A stretch of 64,000 nt of DNA from assembly GCA_030247885.1 (NCBI GenBank), contig JAPDRO010000008.1, positions 558,001 to 622,000 on the forward strand, written 5' to 3'. Position numbers and translations under genes: made by a program. Under the pieces are notes generated by a model that saw only the letters and a list, made by a program, of their open reading frames with translations, ran no database searches and was not told the origin of the DNA. Origin of the DNA: Taxawa tesnikishii (nom. ined.). Lineage: Eukaryota > Ascomycota > Dothideomycetes > Dothideales. Positions 33,400-43,548 of the stretch are shown here, piece after piece. Positions within the stretch are counted from its first letter, which is position 1. Each line of letters opens with the position of its first letter.

Positions 33400-34477
33400 C
33401 TCTGTGGGCAGTAATCGAGCGGGCGGGTTATGAACCGGGACGCTGCTGTCATCGTCTCGCGAGCCCCCTGGGAGCCTTGAAAGTGGTTCGGGACGTAAGA
33501 CGAAGGTGCGGCCCGAGAGATCCGGTGCGAAAGTCGACTAGGGCTTCACACTCTGAAAATCATAGAACCAGGATCAGCTTGGCCCGTTCTGGGTATGGTG
33601 CATTCAGTTGCAATGAGAGCACGGTATCACGGCCGCCAGCGCCAATAGAAACGCTCAGCCCGCACAAGAGCAATAGGGAAGCGGGCGTTGCCACAGTTGG
33701 AGTGCTCGTACTCTAAGCTCGGCCCACCTTTTGATCAGAGTCGGCTACTGCCAAATGGCTCGGAGCACGTCAGTTGATGCGACTGAACGTATCTCCGACA
33801 ACAGCGGTAGGTCAGCAGGACTCGAGCTTGTTGGCGTGTACTGCATTTGTTCTCAGGCACAAGACCACCTTCCCGCTCCGTTTCAGCACAGCACAGCACA
33901 GCCCAGAGCAGCGAAGCACGCGACGTGTCTTGAGACGACGCGCGGTAAAGCGTGACCAGGATTTCTGGCACCGAGGCAAGGCTCAGCTTCGGAGATCGGC
34001 AATGTCACAGCGAGCCGGATTGGCAGGTAGCCAACCAACCAACGCTGCAGTGAATGCCATAAAGGTGATCAACCAGCACGTACACAGTCGATGTGGTTAT
34101 GAGGATGCACGACCGCTTGCTGTTTGTCTACGCGATACCGCCACGTTCAACGTGTTGTGCCCATCAAGGCTATCTCGCCTCTCCACAAGTCACTCCGCAA
34201 ACGGATGCGGGTCTATTTCCGTTGGTGCATGACGCACGTTTATCCATTAGCGCGAAGTGTGTTGCCCTGGCTCTTATCGCTGTTGCCTATCAAGGCGCAT
34301 CACATGCCCCGACAAGCTGCCCGAGCTCCAACTCCATCGTCTCATCTCCAGCCTCTCTCGCACCACTACATCTTCCTGTCCTTCCTCCTCCACTCCATCT
34401 TTCATCTCTCTATCTGTCCTTTCTCTCATCACTGCCATCCCCGTCGAGTATCTCATTTCTCGGCTCCTGTTGCAATC
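33400..34477. promoter_or_regulatory. Divergent promoter region, BEACH and subtilase genes
   Basis: A 1.08-kb spacer between two divergent genes. It has a short CAGCA-type run near 33886-33900 and a long pyrimidine-rich leader at about 34310-34450 just before the protease start. Open frames here lack domains. Confidence 0.5.
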
Positions 34478-36282
34478 ATGAGGGGCCTCTTCACCACCGC
34501 GTTGCTACCGCTGCTTGCAGCTGCATCTCCAGTCTTGAGGACGGAGAGCATCCACAACGACGCCGCTCCGGTCATCTCCTCCGTCAACGCGAAGGAGATC
34601 CCGGACTCCTACCTCGTCGTTTTCAAGAAGCACGTCACCCAGAACTTGGCTGCTGAGCACCATGACTGGGTCCAAGACCTCCACCTGAACGTCCAGAACA
34701 CAAAGACCGAGCTCAGGAAGCGCTCGCAACTGCCTATGGTCGACAACGTCTTCCAGGGCCTTAAGCACACATACAACATCGGGGGTTCTTTGATGGGATA
34801 CTCGGGCCATTTCGATGAGGATGTCATCGAGCAGGTCCGGAGACACCCAGATGTGAGTCATCTTTCCCTTGTTCTCCCCATATCCGTACCTGAGCACAAC
34901 CGCCGAACAGCTGTGGCTGTGAGCGACTGGAGCAGGGCTTTAGCTCTTCTGCAAGAGCTGCTCAGCATCGAGTGTGACAAGAGGAACCATCGCTCGCATG
35001 ACGCGTCCCTGGCAAGCACGCAATTCGCTGACACAAGTCTGTAACAGGTCGAGTACATCGAGAAGGACCAGGAGGTCCGCACTATGGGCTCTTCTGATTC
35101 TCCAGCGATCGAGAAGAATGCCCCATGGGGTCTTGCCCGTATCTCGCACCGTGACAGCCTTACCTTCGGTACCTTCAACAAGTACCTGTACGCTGCCGAC
35201 GGCGGTGAAGGTGTTGATGTCTACGTCATCGACACTGGTACCAACATTGACCACGTCGACTTTGAGGGCCGCGCCAGCTGGGGCAAGACCATCCCACAGG
35301 GTGACCAGGACGTTGACGGCAACGGTCACGGCACTCACTGCTCTGGCACTGTCGGTGGCAAGAAGTACGGTGTCGCCAAGAAGGCCCACATCAAGGCTGT
35401 CAAGGTTCTCCGCTCTAACGGCTCTGGCTCCATGTCCGACGTCGTCAAGGGTGTTGAATACGCTGCTGAATCTCATCTTGAGCAAGTCGAGGCCGCCAAG
35501 AACGGCAAGGGCAGGAAGGGCTTCAAGGGCTCTACCGCCAACATGAGCTTGGGTGGTGGCAAGTCCACTATCCTCGACCAGGCTGTTAACGCTGCTGTGG
35601 ATGCTGGCATTCACTTCGCGGTCGCCGCCGGAAACGACAACGCCAACTCTTGCAACTACTCTCCAGCCGCCGCCCAGAAGGCCGTCACTGTCGGCGCCAG
35701 CAACCTTGCAGATGAGCGTGCCTTCTTCTCCAACTACGGCAAGTGCAACGACATCTTTGCTCCTGGCCTTAACATTCTCTCTACCTGGATCGGCAGCAAC
35801 TACTCCGTCAACACCATCTCCGGTACCTCCATGGCCTCTCCACACATTGCTGGTCTTCTGGCCTACATGCTTTCGCTCCAGCCATCCAAGGACTCCGCCT
35901 ACGCTGTCGCTGACATCTCTCCCAAGAAGCTCAAGGCCAACTTGCTCAAGATCGCAACCGTTGGTGCCCTGAGCGATGTTCCAAGTGACACCGCTAACGT
36001 AAGTCATCATCAATCAATTCTATCTGCCGCGCAGCAAGACTAACTCAGCGACAGGTCCTTGCCTGGAACGGTGGCGGTATCTCTAACTACACCTCTATCA
36101 TCGAGGCCGGCGGTTTCGAGGCCAAGAAGACCGACTCTAAGAAGACCATGGATTCCGTCAAGGAGATCTTCGAGGATGCCGAGCTCAGCAAGGAGGTCAA
36201 GGAACTCACCCACAAGGTCGAGGACTTTGTCGCGGAGGAGCTTAAGGACTTCTTCCGTGAGCTGAAGGCCAAGGCCGAGTAA
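34478..36282 (+). CDS. pepC: Vacuolar subtilisin-like serine protease (PepC/Prb1 type)
   Basis: Exons 34478-34852, 35048-35998 and 36055-36282, with phase-0 introns of 195 nt (GTGAGT...CTGTAACAG) and 56 nt (GTAAGT...GCGACAG). The product has 517 aa: a signal peptide (MRGLFTTALLPLLAAAS), an inhibitor I9 propeptide (SYLVVFKKHVTQ ... HTYNIGGSLMGYSGHFDE) and a peptidase S8 domain. The catalytic triad is complete: Asp in YVIDTGTN, His in GNGHGTHCSGT, Ser in SGTSMASPH. The oxyanion Asn is in AAGNDNANSCNYSPA. A charged helical C-terminus (VKEIFEDAELSKEVKELTH) matches the vacuolar branch known as the Pen ch 18/Cla h 9 allergens. It is self-activated and degrades proteins in the vacuole during starvation and autophagy. 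No frame problems are seen. Confidence 0.95.
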
Positions 36283-37191
36283 GCTTGAGCGTGGGAACTG
36301 TCAGGGCATGGATAGCATAGGAAGCGGGCTTGATACAGATCGTTCAGCCCTGTTACATGTGTGGTATATTGGATCACCGGCGTTATTTTCCTTTGTCTCA
36401 TACGATGGAAGAACGGCATGGCAGGTTTGCCACGGGCTTCGGCGCGTCTAGATGTCCTATCGAGTATGCGTACACAATTCTTAATGTCGAAGTCAGCTCC
36501 CTTGTTGTACGCACCGTGGTCGCGTGCAACGTGCTAAAGACCTCTCAACAGGGTCTTGCTAGAACACGCGAAAGTACGCGTCATAAATACGCCTCCAACT
36601 TTGTGTTCCACGATTCTCCAACGCCAAGGAAACGTCAAGCTTCCTATCTTAGTCAGCTACCGATCAGATGCTCGTGCAACAGCATGAGAAGTAGGACTGC
36701 GCTTGAGCACACATGGCAGGAGCGGTGCCATATACGACATAACGTGCAACATCGCAAGCATGATTTGGCTGCTTGACATTGAGACGAGTACCATTACTCA
36801 ACCTGACCGTCTTTAGTGAACCACCAAAGGCGGCTTCTCTTTAGGGTCATGCATGCGCCCTATACTCTAGGAACTACCCTCACCGAGCTATTCAAGACAT
36901 GTACTCAACTATACGCGGACACGTATAAATACACAATTGGGTGTTTCCTTCCTTTCTCGAAGTCCCCAGCACGCGTAGCTCATGCCTTCCTTCTGATTAC
37001 GCAGGATGAGCGTAGGATCCTCTTTCCTAGCTGTACCTCTTGGTAGTATCCTTCCTTTCGTTGATCCATCTACACTCTCCTCTCGTTCTGTAGCAAACAT
37101 ATATTCGTGTTTTCCACTGTTGTACTTGCAGATCCACGTTCGAAAACGCGTGATTCTGGTATTCTGCTATCAAATTTCCCAGGACAATCTC
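36283..37191. promoter_or_regulatory. Intergenic; TATA box before the next gene
   Basis: A 909-bp spacer between two plus-strand genes. TATAAATA lies at 36924-36931, about 260 bp before the ATG at 37192, and a pyrimidine-rich stretch precedes it. No gene is seen. Confidence 0.5.
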
Positions 37192-40100
37192 ATGCTTTCC
37201 CGAGCGAACAGCGGTGCTGGCAACCGATTGCGCCGTGCCAAGTCTACTTCATCGGTACATCAGCGACCTATTGACATTGTTCATCCACAGGTGGACCACA
37301 GGCAAGCTGAGGTAGCGGCAGCGGAAGCGTATCGTAGGGCATACCAGAATGAACAGCTTCAACAGACCCGTCAAGCCATGCAACGTCGCCACAACCGGTC
37401 AACAAGAATATCCGAAGGAAGCCACTTTGAGGAAAACAGGAACCGGACTCGTCGGACACCTGCAACGACCGGTAGTCCAAGACAAAACGTTTCAACAGAA
37501 CCACAGAAGAAGGGCGTGCCTGTGAGATCGAATCACGTTCGTCAGGAACAGGAGGAGCTGGTCGTTGCACGCACACGGAGACATCTTGAAGCCGAGGCGA
37601 CTTTGGACCGTCGGTACCCGCCTCAAGATGGGATTGATTCTATACCCTCCTCGTACCGAAGACCCCGCAAATCTCAGTCTTCATACAGCCCTGGTCGTCC
37701 GGACCGTCAGAACATCTCAGCGCTGAATGCCGGCGGACGAAATGTGTTTGCAGCCACGATTCAAAGGCAGACAGCCGATGCACCGCGGTCGGTAAAAACA
37801 TCTGAGTCTCGTCCCAGTGATGTATCAATATCAACGTTAGACATTCCTGCGAAAGCATCAGTTGAGAACACCCAAACTGAAGAAGCCAGCAAGGCAATTG
37901 CACGGGACGCGTATCTGCAGGACTTCCATCACCGGAAACTCCGTCATCGAAGCTCGTTCATCGATCCGATCAAGAAGCGCCTACAAAAGTTCCCATCTAA
38001 AACTCAAGATCCTGGCTTTGACAACTCTGTGCCTCCCTTTAACCTAGCGGACGAGGCCACTGATATCTTTCTCGTACCACCAGAGGAACCCCAGGCTCCA
38101 GCCGTCACAACCATGGAAAAGCCTCGTGTGGCTTCCGAGTCTTTGAAGAGTAAATTCAAGCGTATGCTCGGTAGATCGAAGCGTATCAACACCGATCTGC
38201 CTATGCAGCATGTCGAGGCTACACGTCTGCATTTTCACACAGATATCGACACGGACACTGCAAAGTCTAGCCAAATCTTCACATCACAGGACATCCCGCC
38301 GCCCTCGCGCGCGCCTCCGTCACCACCCGCCACGATACGCACGCGTCACGTCAGCAACCAGAGTGCCCATTCCATGGCCAGTGGAACCTCAAGATTCACC
38401 AGCTGGACCGACTCAACCGTCGCTGGCACGATCAGAACACGGACCGGGGACAATTCTTTGCTGCCAATCGAAGAGCAAGGCTTATCCGCTGCAAAGAAGA
38501 ACATTTCAAGACAGAGAAGTGGTTCTTTCGCCGGACGTGCCCTTCGCTTACCATTCCGGCGTCAAAGTCGCGCACAGCTTGTGAGCAGCGAAGGGCTTTA
38601 TCAGGCTTTGCTGCGAGAGATAGAAAGCCCAACATCACAACCGCGAGACAGCATCGAAGCTGTGATCGATGGAAGCCCGGCTCCACAAGGGATGAGCCTA
38701 GCAGAAGCTCTTGCTTCCAAAGAAGGTTTGGATGCGGCGATGCAACCACCACGGGTTCCATCAAAGTACATAATCAGGGCTGTCACACCCGACGTGCAAA
38801 ACGAGCATCGCGCAGCTTCTCCTCTATCCATTCGGGGTGAACGGGTGGAACCGCCGGATCCAAACTCAAGGGATCCATCCAACCAACCCGAAAATTCATC
38901 CAAAGAGGCACCGGCCGTAGTGACCTCGTTAGAGTCTACGCATGACCAGGGTCCTGGCATCCAAATCTCTGTTCCATTGCAAGACGCGATAGCCCGGCGT
39001 GTTCAAAGATCTCAGAATCGATGGCAGTCGGCTCTAGAGGACAGATCCCTAGACTTCGTATGTGGAAGGCGACAGTGTATTGATGAGAATCCGTATGGAT
39101 TGAATCCTTACCAAGCGCTGGGCGAGATCTCGCTGCCGGTCGCGATCCGCCATGAGAACCTAGAGCCGCAGGACAGGAAGCCACTTTGTCAGGCCCATTT
39201 GCAGAAGCCCCCGGCAGCCCGCGAGGCGGTGGTTTCTCCAAGTGTATACTCTTACCGGGAGAACACGCAATCACCGAGACCAGAAAGTCCTGTTGCTGAT
39301 GAAGGATCTGTCATCACGATTACAGGCCACGAGATAAAAAGGTATTCGCTTGAGCCACCTGCGAAGCCTCGTATGCGTTCGAACGTCACTCGGCCCAGCC
39401 GTGATTGGAAGCGGTGGCTCTCTAAAGAAATGCATGATCTGAGCTCGTCAAATCTGCCAAATGGACTTGACCTTTTGCCGAAAGGGAAGGCAGACAACGC
39501 CAGAAGCTATCAGGAAGCTGCTCATCACAACCCGAATCCTACTATCTCTGTACACCGAAGGGAGCATGCGCAACGGTGCAACAGCAATGACCGACCTGCG
39601 GAGGTGAACGCAATACCATATTCATCTCCATCGATACGCGCGCCAAGGACTGGGAGACCAAAGATGGCGTCCAAGACGTCCAGTTCGTCTGGTTTCATGA
39701 ACGAGCGTTTTCCCATGATCGAGACAGGACGCAAGATCAGTAATAAGTCTGTGACTAAATTAGAGAGATTTACGTCTCGGACCAAGACGGCTTCCGATGT
39801 ATGTAGAGCCGATTCACCGACCGCTGTCTCTCAAGGCCCAACTGGGAATGACGAATGTTTAGACTATGAGAAGGTGCAGGCGGCGCCAGAACGCAGGATA
39901 CCAACAATGGCTCGACCCCGTTCAATGGCTCAGGTCAATTCTCAATCGAGTATTCGACAGTGCAGTTCCGAACAAGGTGTCCAACAGGCCACTCCAAAGG
40001 CTACCAAAGTCTCCACCAGCAAGGAACAAAGCACGCAGCTGGTTCTAGGCAGTCGCAGACCAAAAGCGCGCTCGAACTTTGATCTCCGGGCAAGCTACAG

Positions 40101-40530
40101 GACCAGCAACAACTTCTCGTCGAACAACATCACCATTCGGCGTAAACCCATAACCACTACGCTCCTCGAAGACCACACCCTGCGCCGAATCTCCGCCGGT
40201 CCCTACGCTTCCGATCTTGACGTTGCACGCGGAAGCCCTGCCAACAAGGAGAACATGCCATCCATGCCATCGGGTACTTGGTTAGCGTCCGGCGGTAGGT
40301 CTTGTACGCCGGGCGACAAGGAACACGATGCGTCACCGATACCATCTCCGCTGTGGATGCCTTCTACCAAAGCTTCACCTGCGAGAAGCTCACCCCGGCC
40401 CGGTGCCGGTCCGCTGCAGAGCAAGGATTCGCCTGGACACAGGCTAGCTGACAGCTTCCTGAACACAAGACACAGGGAGAAAGGCGATGGGGCGAGTACA
40501 GCCGGAGATTCCTGGCCTGCGTTTGTTTGA
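37192..40530 (+). CDS. Large, mostly disordered fungal protein of unknown function
   Basis: Single exon of 1112 aa. I chose the ATG at 37192 (CTCATGCTTTCC). The frame is open some 60 codons further upstream, but that stretch looks like UTR and lies close to the TATA box. The protein is rich in Ser, Pro, Arg and Gln, with almost no hydrophobic core and no transmembrane helix. Short conserved-looking islands stand out: RLRRAKSTSSVHQRP at the N-terminus; a predicted coiled coil AEVAAAEAYRRAYQNEQLQQ; ESLKSKFKRMLGRSKR; RPSRDWKRWLSKEMHDLSS in the middle; and a C-terminal GHRLADSFLNTRH. Such islands in disorder recall short binding motifs and phosphorylation targets in cytoskeletal or cell-cycle regulators of filamentous fungi, but I cannot assign a family. 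Confidence 0.75.
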   Translation: MLSRANSGAGNRLRRAKSTSSVHQRPIDIVHPQVDHRQAEVAAAEAYRRAYQNEQLQQTRQAMQRRHNRSTRISEGSHFEENRNRTRRTPATTGSPRQNVSTEPQKKGVPVRSNHVRQEQEELVVARTRRHLEAEATLDRRYPPQDGIDSIPSSYRRPRKSQSSYSPGRPDRQNISALNAGGRNVFAATIQRQTADAPRSVKTSESRPSDVSISTLDIPAKASVENTQTEEASKAIARDAYLQDFHHRKLRHRSSFIDPIKKRLQKFPSKTQDPGFDNSVPPFNLADEATDIFLVPPEEPQAPAVTTMEKPRVASESLKSKFKRMLGRSKRINTDLPMQHVEATRLHFHTDIDTDTAKSSQIFTSQDIPPPSRAPPSPPATIRTRHVSNQSAHSMASGTSRFTSWTDSTVAGTIRTRTGDNSLLPIEEQGLSAAKKNISRQRSGSFAGRALRLPFRRQSRAQLVSSEGLYQALLREIESPTSQPRDSIEAVIDGSPAPQGMSLAEALASKEGLDAAMQPPRVPSKYIIRAVTPDVQNEHRAASPLSIRGERVEPPDPNSRDPSNQPENSSKEAPAVVTSLESTHDQGPGIQISVPLQDAIARRVQRSQNRWQSALEDRSLDFVCGRRQCIDENPYGLNPYQALGEISLPVAIRHENLEPQDRKPLCQAHLQKPPAAREAVVSPSVYSYRENTQSPRPESPVADEGSVITITGHEIKRYSLEPPAKPRMRSNVTRPSRDWKRWLSKEMHDLSSSNLPNGLDLLPKGKADNARSYQEAAHHNPNPTISVHRREHAQRCNSNDRPAEVNAIPYSSPSIRAPRTGRPKMASKTSSSSGFMNERFPMIETGRKISNKSVTKLERFTSRTKTASDVCRADSPTAVSQGPTGNDECLDYEKVQAAPERRIPTMARPRSMAQVNSQSSIRQCSSEQGVQQATPKATKVSTSKEQSTQLVLGSRRPKARSNFDLRASYRTSNNFSSNNITIRRKPITTTLLEDHTLRRISAGPYASDLDVARGSPANKENMPSMPSGTWLASGGRSCTPGDKEHDASPIPSPLWMPSTKASPARSSPRPGAGPLQSKDSPGHRLADSFLNTRHREKGDGASTAGDSWPAFV

Positions 40531-40905
40531 TGGTGGAGGAAGGTGCCAGTGCACTACTACTGGAAGAACATGCGCATAGCAGACGGTGTTTTTAGCATGG
40601 GTCTGGCTTTGAGCGTTAGTGTTAGACAAGGCTTAGAAAACAGTCTTGTGTAGAAAGATTCGCCACTCGTGTCGCTCCTACTATCGTATGTACAGACCCG
40701 CTGGTTAAGTGAACAGGGTATTGTTAGCAAAGACCACGTAGAAGAAGGGTTGTTTTGTACAAGTAACAGTTGAACCGACATCTCCTTCCCACTATACGTA
40801 AAGTACATGCCTCTGCCCATCCTGCTCACTTAATGCCGTGTTACCTCAAACGCCTTCCAATGCAGATATTGATAATGTGCAGGTGCAGAAAACGCGCAGA
40901 TGCGA
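40531..40905. other. Convergent 3' spacer
   Basis: A 375-bp gap between the disordered-protein gene and the mL60 gene. No gene is seen. Confidence 0.5.
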
Positions 40906-41651
40906 TCAGTAACCCGGAGGATTCAGTCGTTGTGAGACCCTTGTCCATTTCGGCAGCTCTGCAGGAGAACAACTCGTCAGCGCATCATCCCACAATGGAA
41001 TACTTCCAGAACTCCACTCTTCCTCGTTTACCAGATAAGACTTACTGTGAACGCCCTTTCTGTACCCCTTCGCCTTGCGATCAAACATGCTGTACTTGTC
41101 CCTCGGCAGCATCTCCGCTTCGGTCGGCATGTCGTGCTTCCACCTCTCGATCATCTTGATCGTACCCAACCGCTTCGCCTCATCGGTCACCATCGTCACC
41201 TGCCCGTGCGGCAGATCCGCCTTGCTGCCGTACAAGATCTCGCCCTGCCGCGGTCCACGTCCGTGTCTGCGCTCGTTCAGAGATGCGTTCGCTTCGGCAT
41301 TCAGCATGCGCTGGCCTTGGGCGGTTGTGAGAAGTTCGGCAGGCGTGGCTTTCGAGGAGCCTTTTTGTTCGTGGAAGTCGTTGGGCGCATTGGAGGGGAG
41401 GGAGTCGGAGGTGGAGGGTTGGGGTTGGGCGGAGGAAAGAGTCTGGCGCTGCAGGGCACTATCGAGAACTGCGACTACATTGTCGACTCTACGCAGACGG
41501 CGACGATGGCGGAGCTTTTGGGTTGGTGATAGCCGCCATGGGATTTTCCTTCGAGGTGGTTTTAGTCGTGCATTCAGTGGATATGCAGAGAGTCAACATA
41601 CCATAGGAGACCTCCCGACAGGGAATTCGTGGGCTTGAATGCGCCAAACAT
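40906..41651 (-). CDS. MRPL31: Mitochondrial large-subunit ribosomal protein mL60 (MRPL31)
   Basis: Three exons: 41602-41651, 41046-41548 and 40906-40958. The introns are 53 nt (GTATGT...CTCGAAG) and 87 nt (GTAAGT...CTCCTGCAG), and the coding length of 606 nt gives 201 aa. The N-terminus MFGAFKPTNSLSGGLLWKIP and WRLSPTQKLRHRRRLRRVD matches the family start. The C-terminal signature is PRDKYSMFDRKAKGYRKGVH joined through the last intron to KLPKWTRVSQRLNPPGY. The protein sits in the mitoribosome large subunit and is fungal-specific. The variable Ser/Pro-rich part of the second exon is typical of filamentous species. It starts about 270 bp from the divergent Trs20 gene, a likely shared promoter. 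Confidence 0.93.
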
Positions 41652-41920
41652 TGTGAGCTGCTAGGGGTAGATGCGTCTATAGTGCGACTTTCTTGGAGGT
41701 GAGTTGAAGATGGGATGAAATGATTGACCAATCGGCGAAGGGCGGGAATGCCAAGACTTGAAGATGGAGTAGGCGCAGCAACAACAACAACCTGGAAGCA
41801 TACCAAGTGCCGTGTTAGGCTAGCTGCTTCAATACCTGTCAGGAAATCTTGAGGCATAAGGAAATAGGCCAGGCCACTACCGCTTCGACCTTCAACACCA
41901 CAACTCGACACGGAAGCAAG

Positions 41921-42513
41921 ATGTCCTACTACTTCGCAATCATAGGCACCAGGGACAACCCTCTCTTCGAGCATGAGTTCGGCACCTCTAAGTCCGGCGG
42001 AGATGGCATCGCGCGCTTTCGAGAGGAGGCAAGACATATGAATCAGTTCATTGTCCACAGTAGTTTGGATATCGTCGAGGAAGTACAATGGGGAACAACG
42101 GCCTGTATGGACAACAGACCATATACTACCGGGCCGCATGCTGAATCACGGCCTTTTACAGATACTTGAAGAACGTCGATCGCTTTCAAAACAACCACAT
42201 CCACTGCTTCCTCACCGGCGGAAACGTCAAGTTCCTTCTGTTGATGAACCCGGATCCGAGCTCTACTACATACTCCTCTTACCCAGCGTCAACACCTGCG
42301 AGACCACATCCGTCCATTACCGCCAGACAGAGCACCTTACTCGCCAGCAATCCAGCTATTGCGCAGACAGAGGAAGCCGTTCGCCAGTTCATGCTGGAAG
42401 TCTACGAAGCCTGGGTCAAGTGCATCATGAATCCATTCTACGTCCTCAACCAACCAGTCACCAGCCCCATCTTCCGGGGCAGGGTCGCTGCCGCCGCCAA
42501 GAAATATCTGTGA
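41921..42513 (+). CDS. TRS20: TRAPP complex subunit Trs20 (sedlin), one apparent frameshift
   Basis: Start ATG 41921. Exons 41921-42104 and 42162-42513, with a 57-nt intron (GTATGG...TTTTACAG). The product of about 178 aa has the longin-like sedlin fold: MSYYFAIIGTRDNPLFEHEF, NQFIVHSSLDIVEE, FLTGGNVKFLLLMN, VRQFMLEVYEAWVKC and MNPFYVLNQPVTSPIFRGRV. Trs20 is a core subunit of TRAPP, the exchange factor for Ypt1/Rab1 in ER-Golgi traffic and autophagy. The phases of the two exons do not match as given. One base missing in the GGGG run 42090-42093 repairs this and yields WGNN(G)LYLKNVDRF, close to the human NNMYLKTVDKF, with a total of 537 nt divisible by three. Intron position alone cannot explain the mismatch. 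Confidence 0.88.
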
Positions 42514-43548
42514 AGCGTTACGCCTGCGCTCTGAAAAGTCCCCAGATTCACGAGGTAGCTACGGCAACCCATGACAGCGGCATCTATGACATTCTGGTTA
42601 CACTAGGGTCAGATCACACGGCTGGCCTTATCAATGGTTACAAAATGTCTAGCTGAGGCAGGTCCTATCGAAGCATTGGAAAGCGCTTCTCGACGCGATA
42701 TTGAAGGCCGAGGGGCCTTGAGTGGTACTGCGAGTCGGCCTAAGAAAACCGCGTATCCAGGTCTCCTGAATGGAAGGATGAAGGAGGCGTCAGGAGGAGA
42801 AGCGGATGTCCAGAGGGCAGTGGGTACGCTTGGTAGCGTTGACGAATCGACGGTGTGGTCTGCAGGGCTGAGAGACGAATGAAGGGAAATCTCATAGGTT
42901 CTCAGCCCATATGCCCTTGTCACCCGGGATCGGCTAGTATCAAGCCGGCGCGCAATAACTTTTGCTTTCCACGAGTTACGGGGTGTACCACGAGCTTGCA
43001 AGAGCAACCTACAACGTCACGATGCTGGCATTGGGTGTATTGTTTGCACGTATCTGTGGCATGTTTATGAAAGACGATGCAGTTCCGTTTCAATTCTACT
43101 TTAGCAACTAGGAATCACGACCATCTCGAAGTTGGAATAGTAAAGTTGGTAAAACCAGTTCTCTCGAGAAGTCGTGGAGAAGGGTTGCAGCTTGGCAGTT
43201 TGCGCTGCATGTACGCTCGAACCAACGGTCATTATGGAAGTGCTGGTAGTCGTGCTGACTGTGATTGTCAATTTCAATTGAGGTTGATGTTGCAGTGATA
43301 GTCAACGGGACTACGAAAGTCGTGTAAGAGGTACCGGCGACAGCGGATTCACCTTCTGCAACATAGTTGGGTGACAGTTCTCATGTTATAGCAGGGAGAG
43401 CTTCTGCTCTTGGCAAGTTCTCATGGGTTTACTAAATCATGCAAAAGGGTATAATATATCTGGACGAAATATACACAAAACAAGACAGGCTGTGCAAGCA
43501 TGAACAGATGAATCTGGTTTAAAACCTGACATTCAGCAGTCACAACAG
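42514..43548. other. Convergent 3' spacer, no gene seen
   Basis: A 1.03-kb gap between the 3' ends of Trs20 and Vta1. A 132-codon minus-strand open frame (42609-43007) has no domain or splice support. The second half is AT-rich, with tracts such as GGTATAATATATCTGGAC. Confidence 0.45.

Noticed and set aside
34940-36013. Minus-strand open frame of 357 codons opposite the subtilase
   Set aside because: Shadow of the protease exon; no domain, and it spans the protease introns without regard to them.
42609-43007. 132-codon minus-strand open frame between Trs20 and Vta1
   Set aside because: No domain, no splice support and low coding bias in a convergent 3' spacer.
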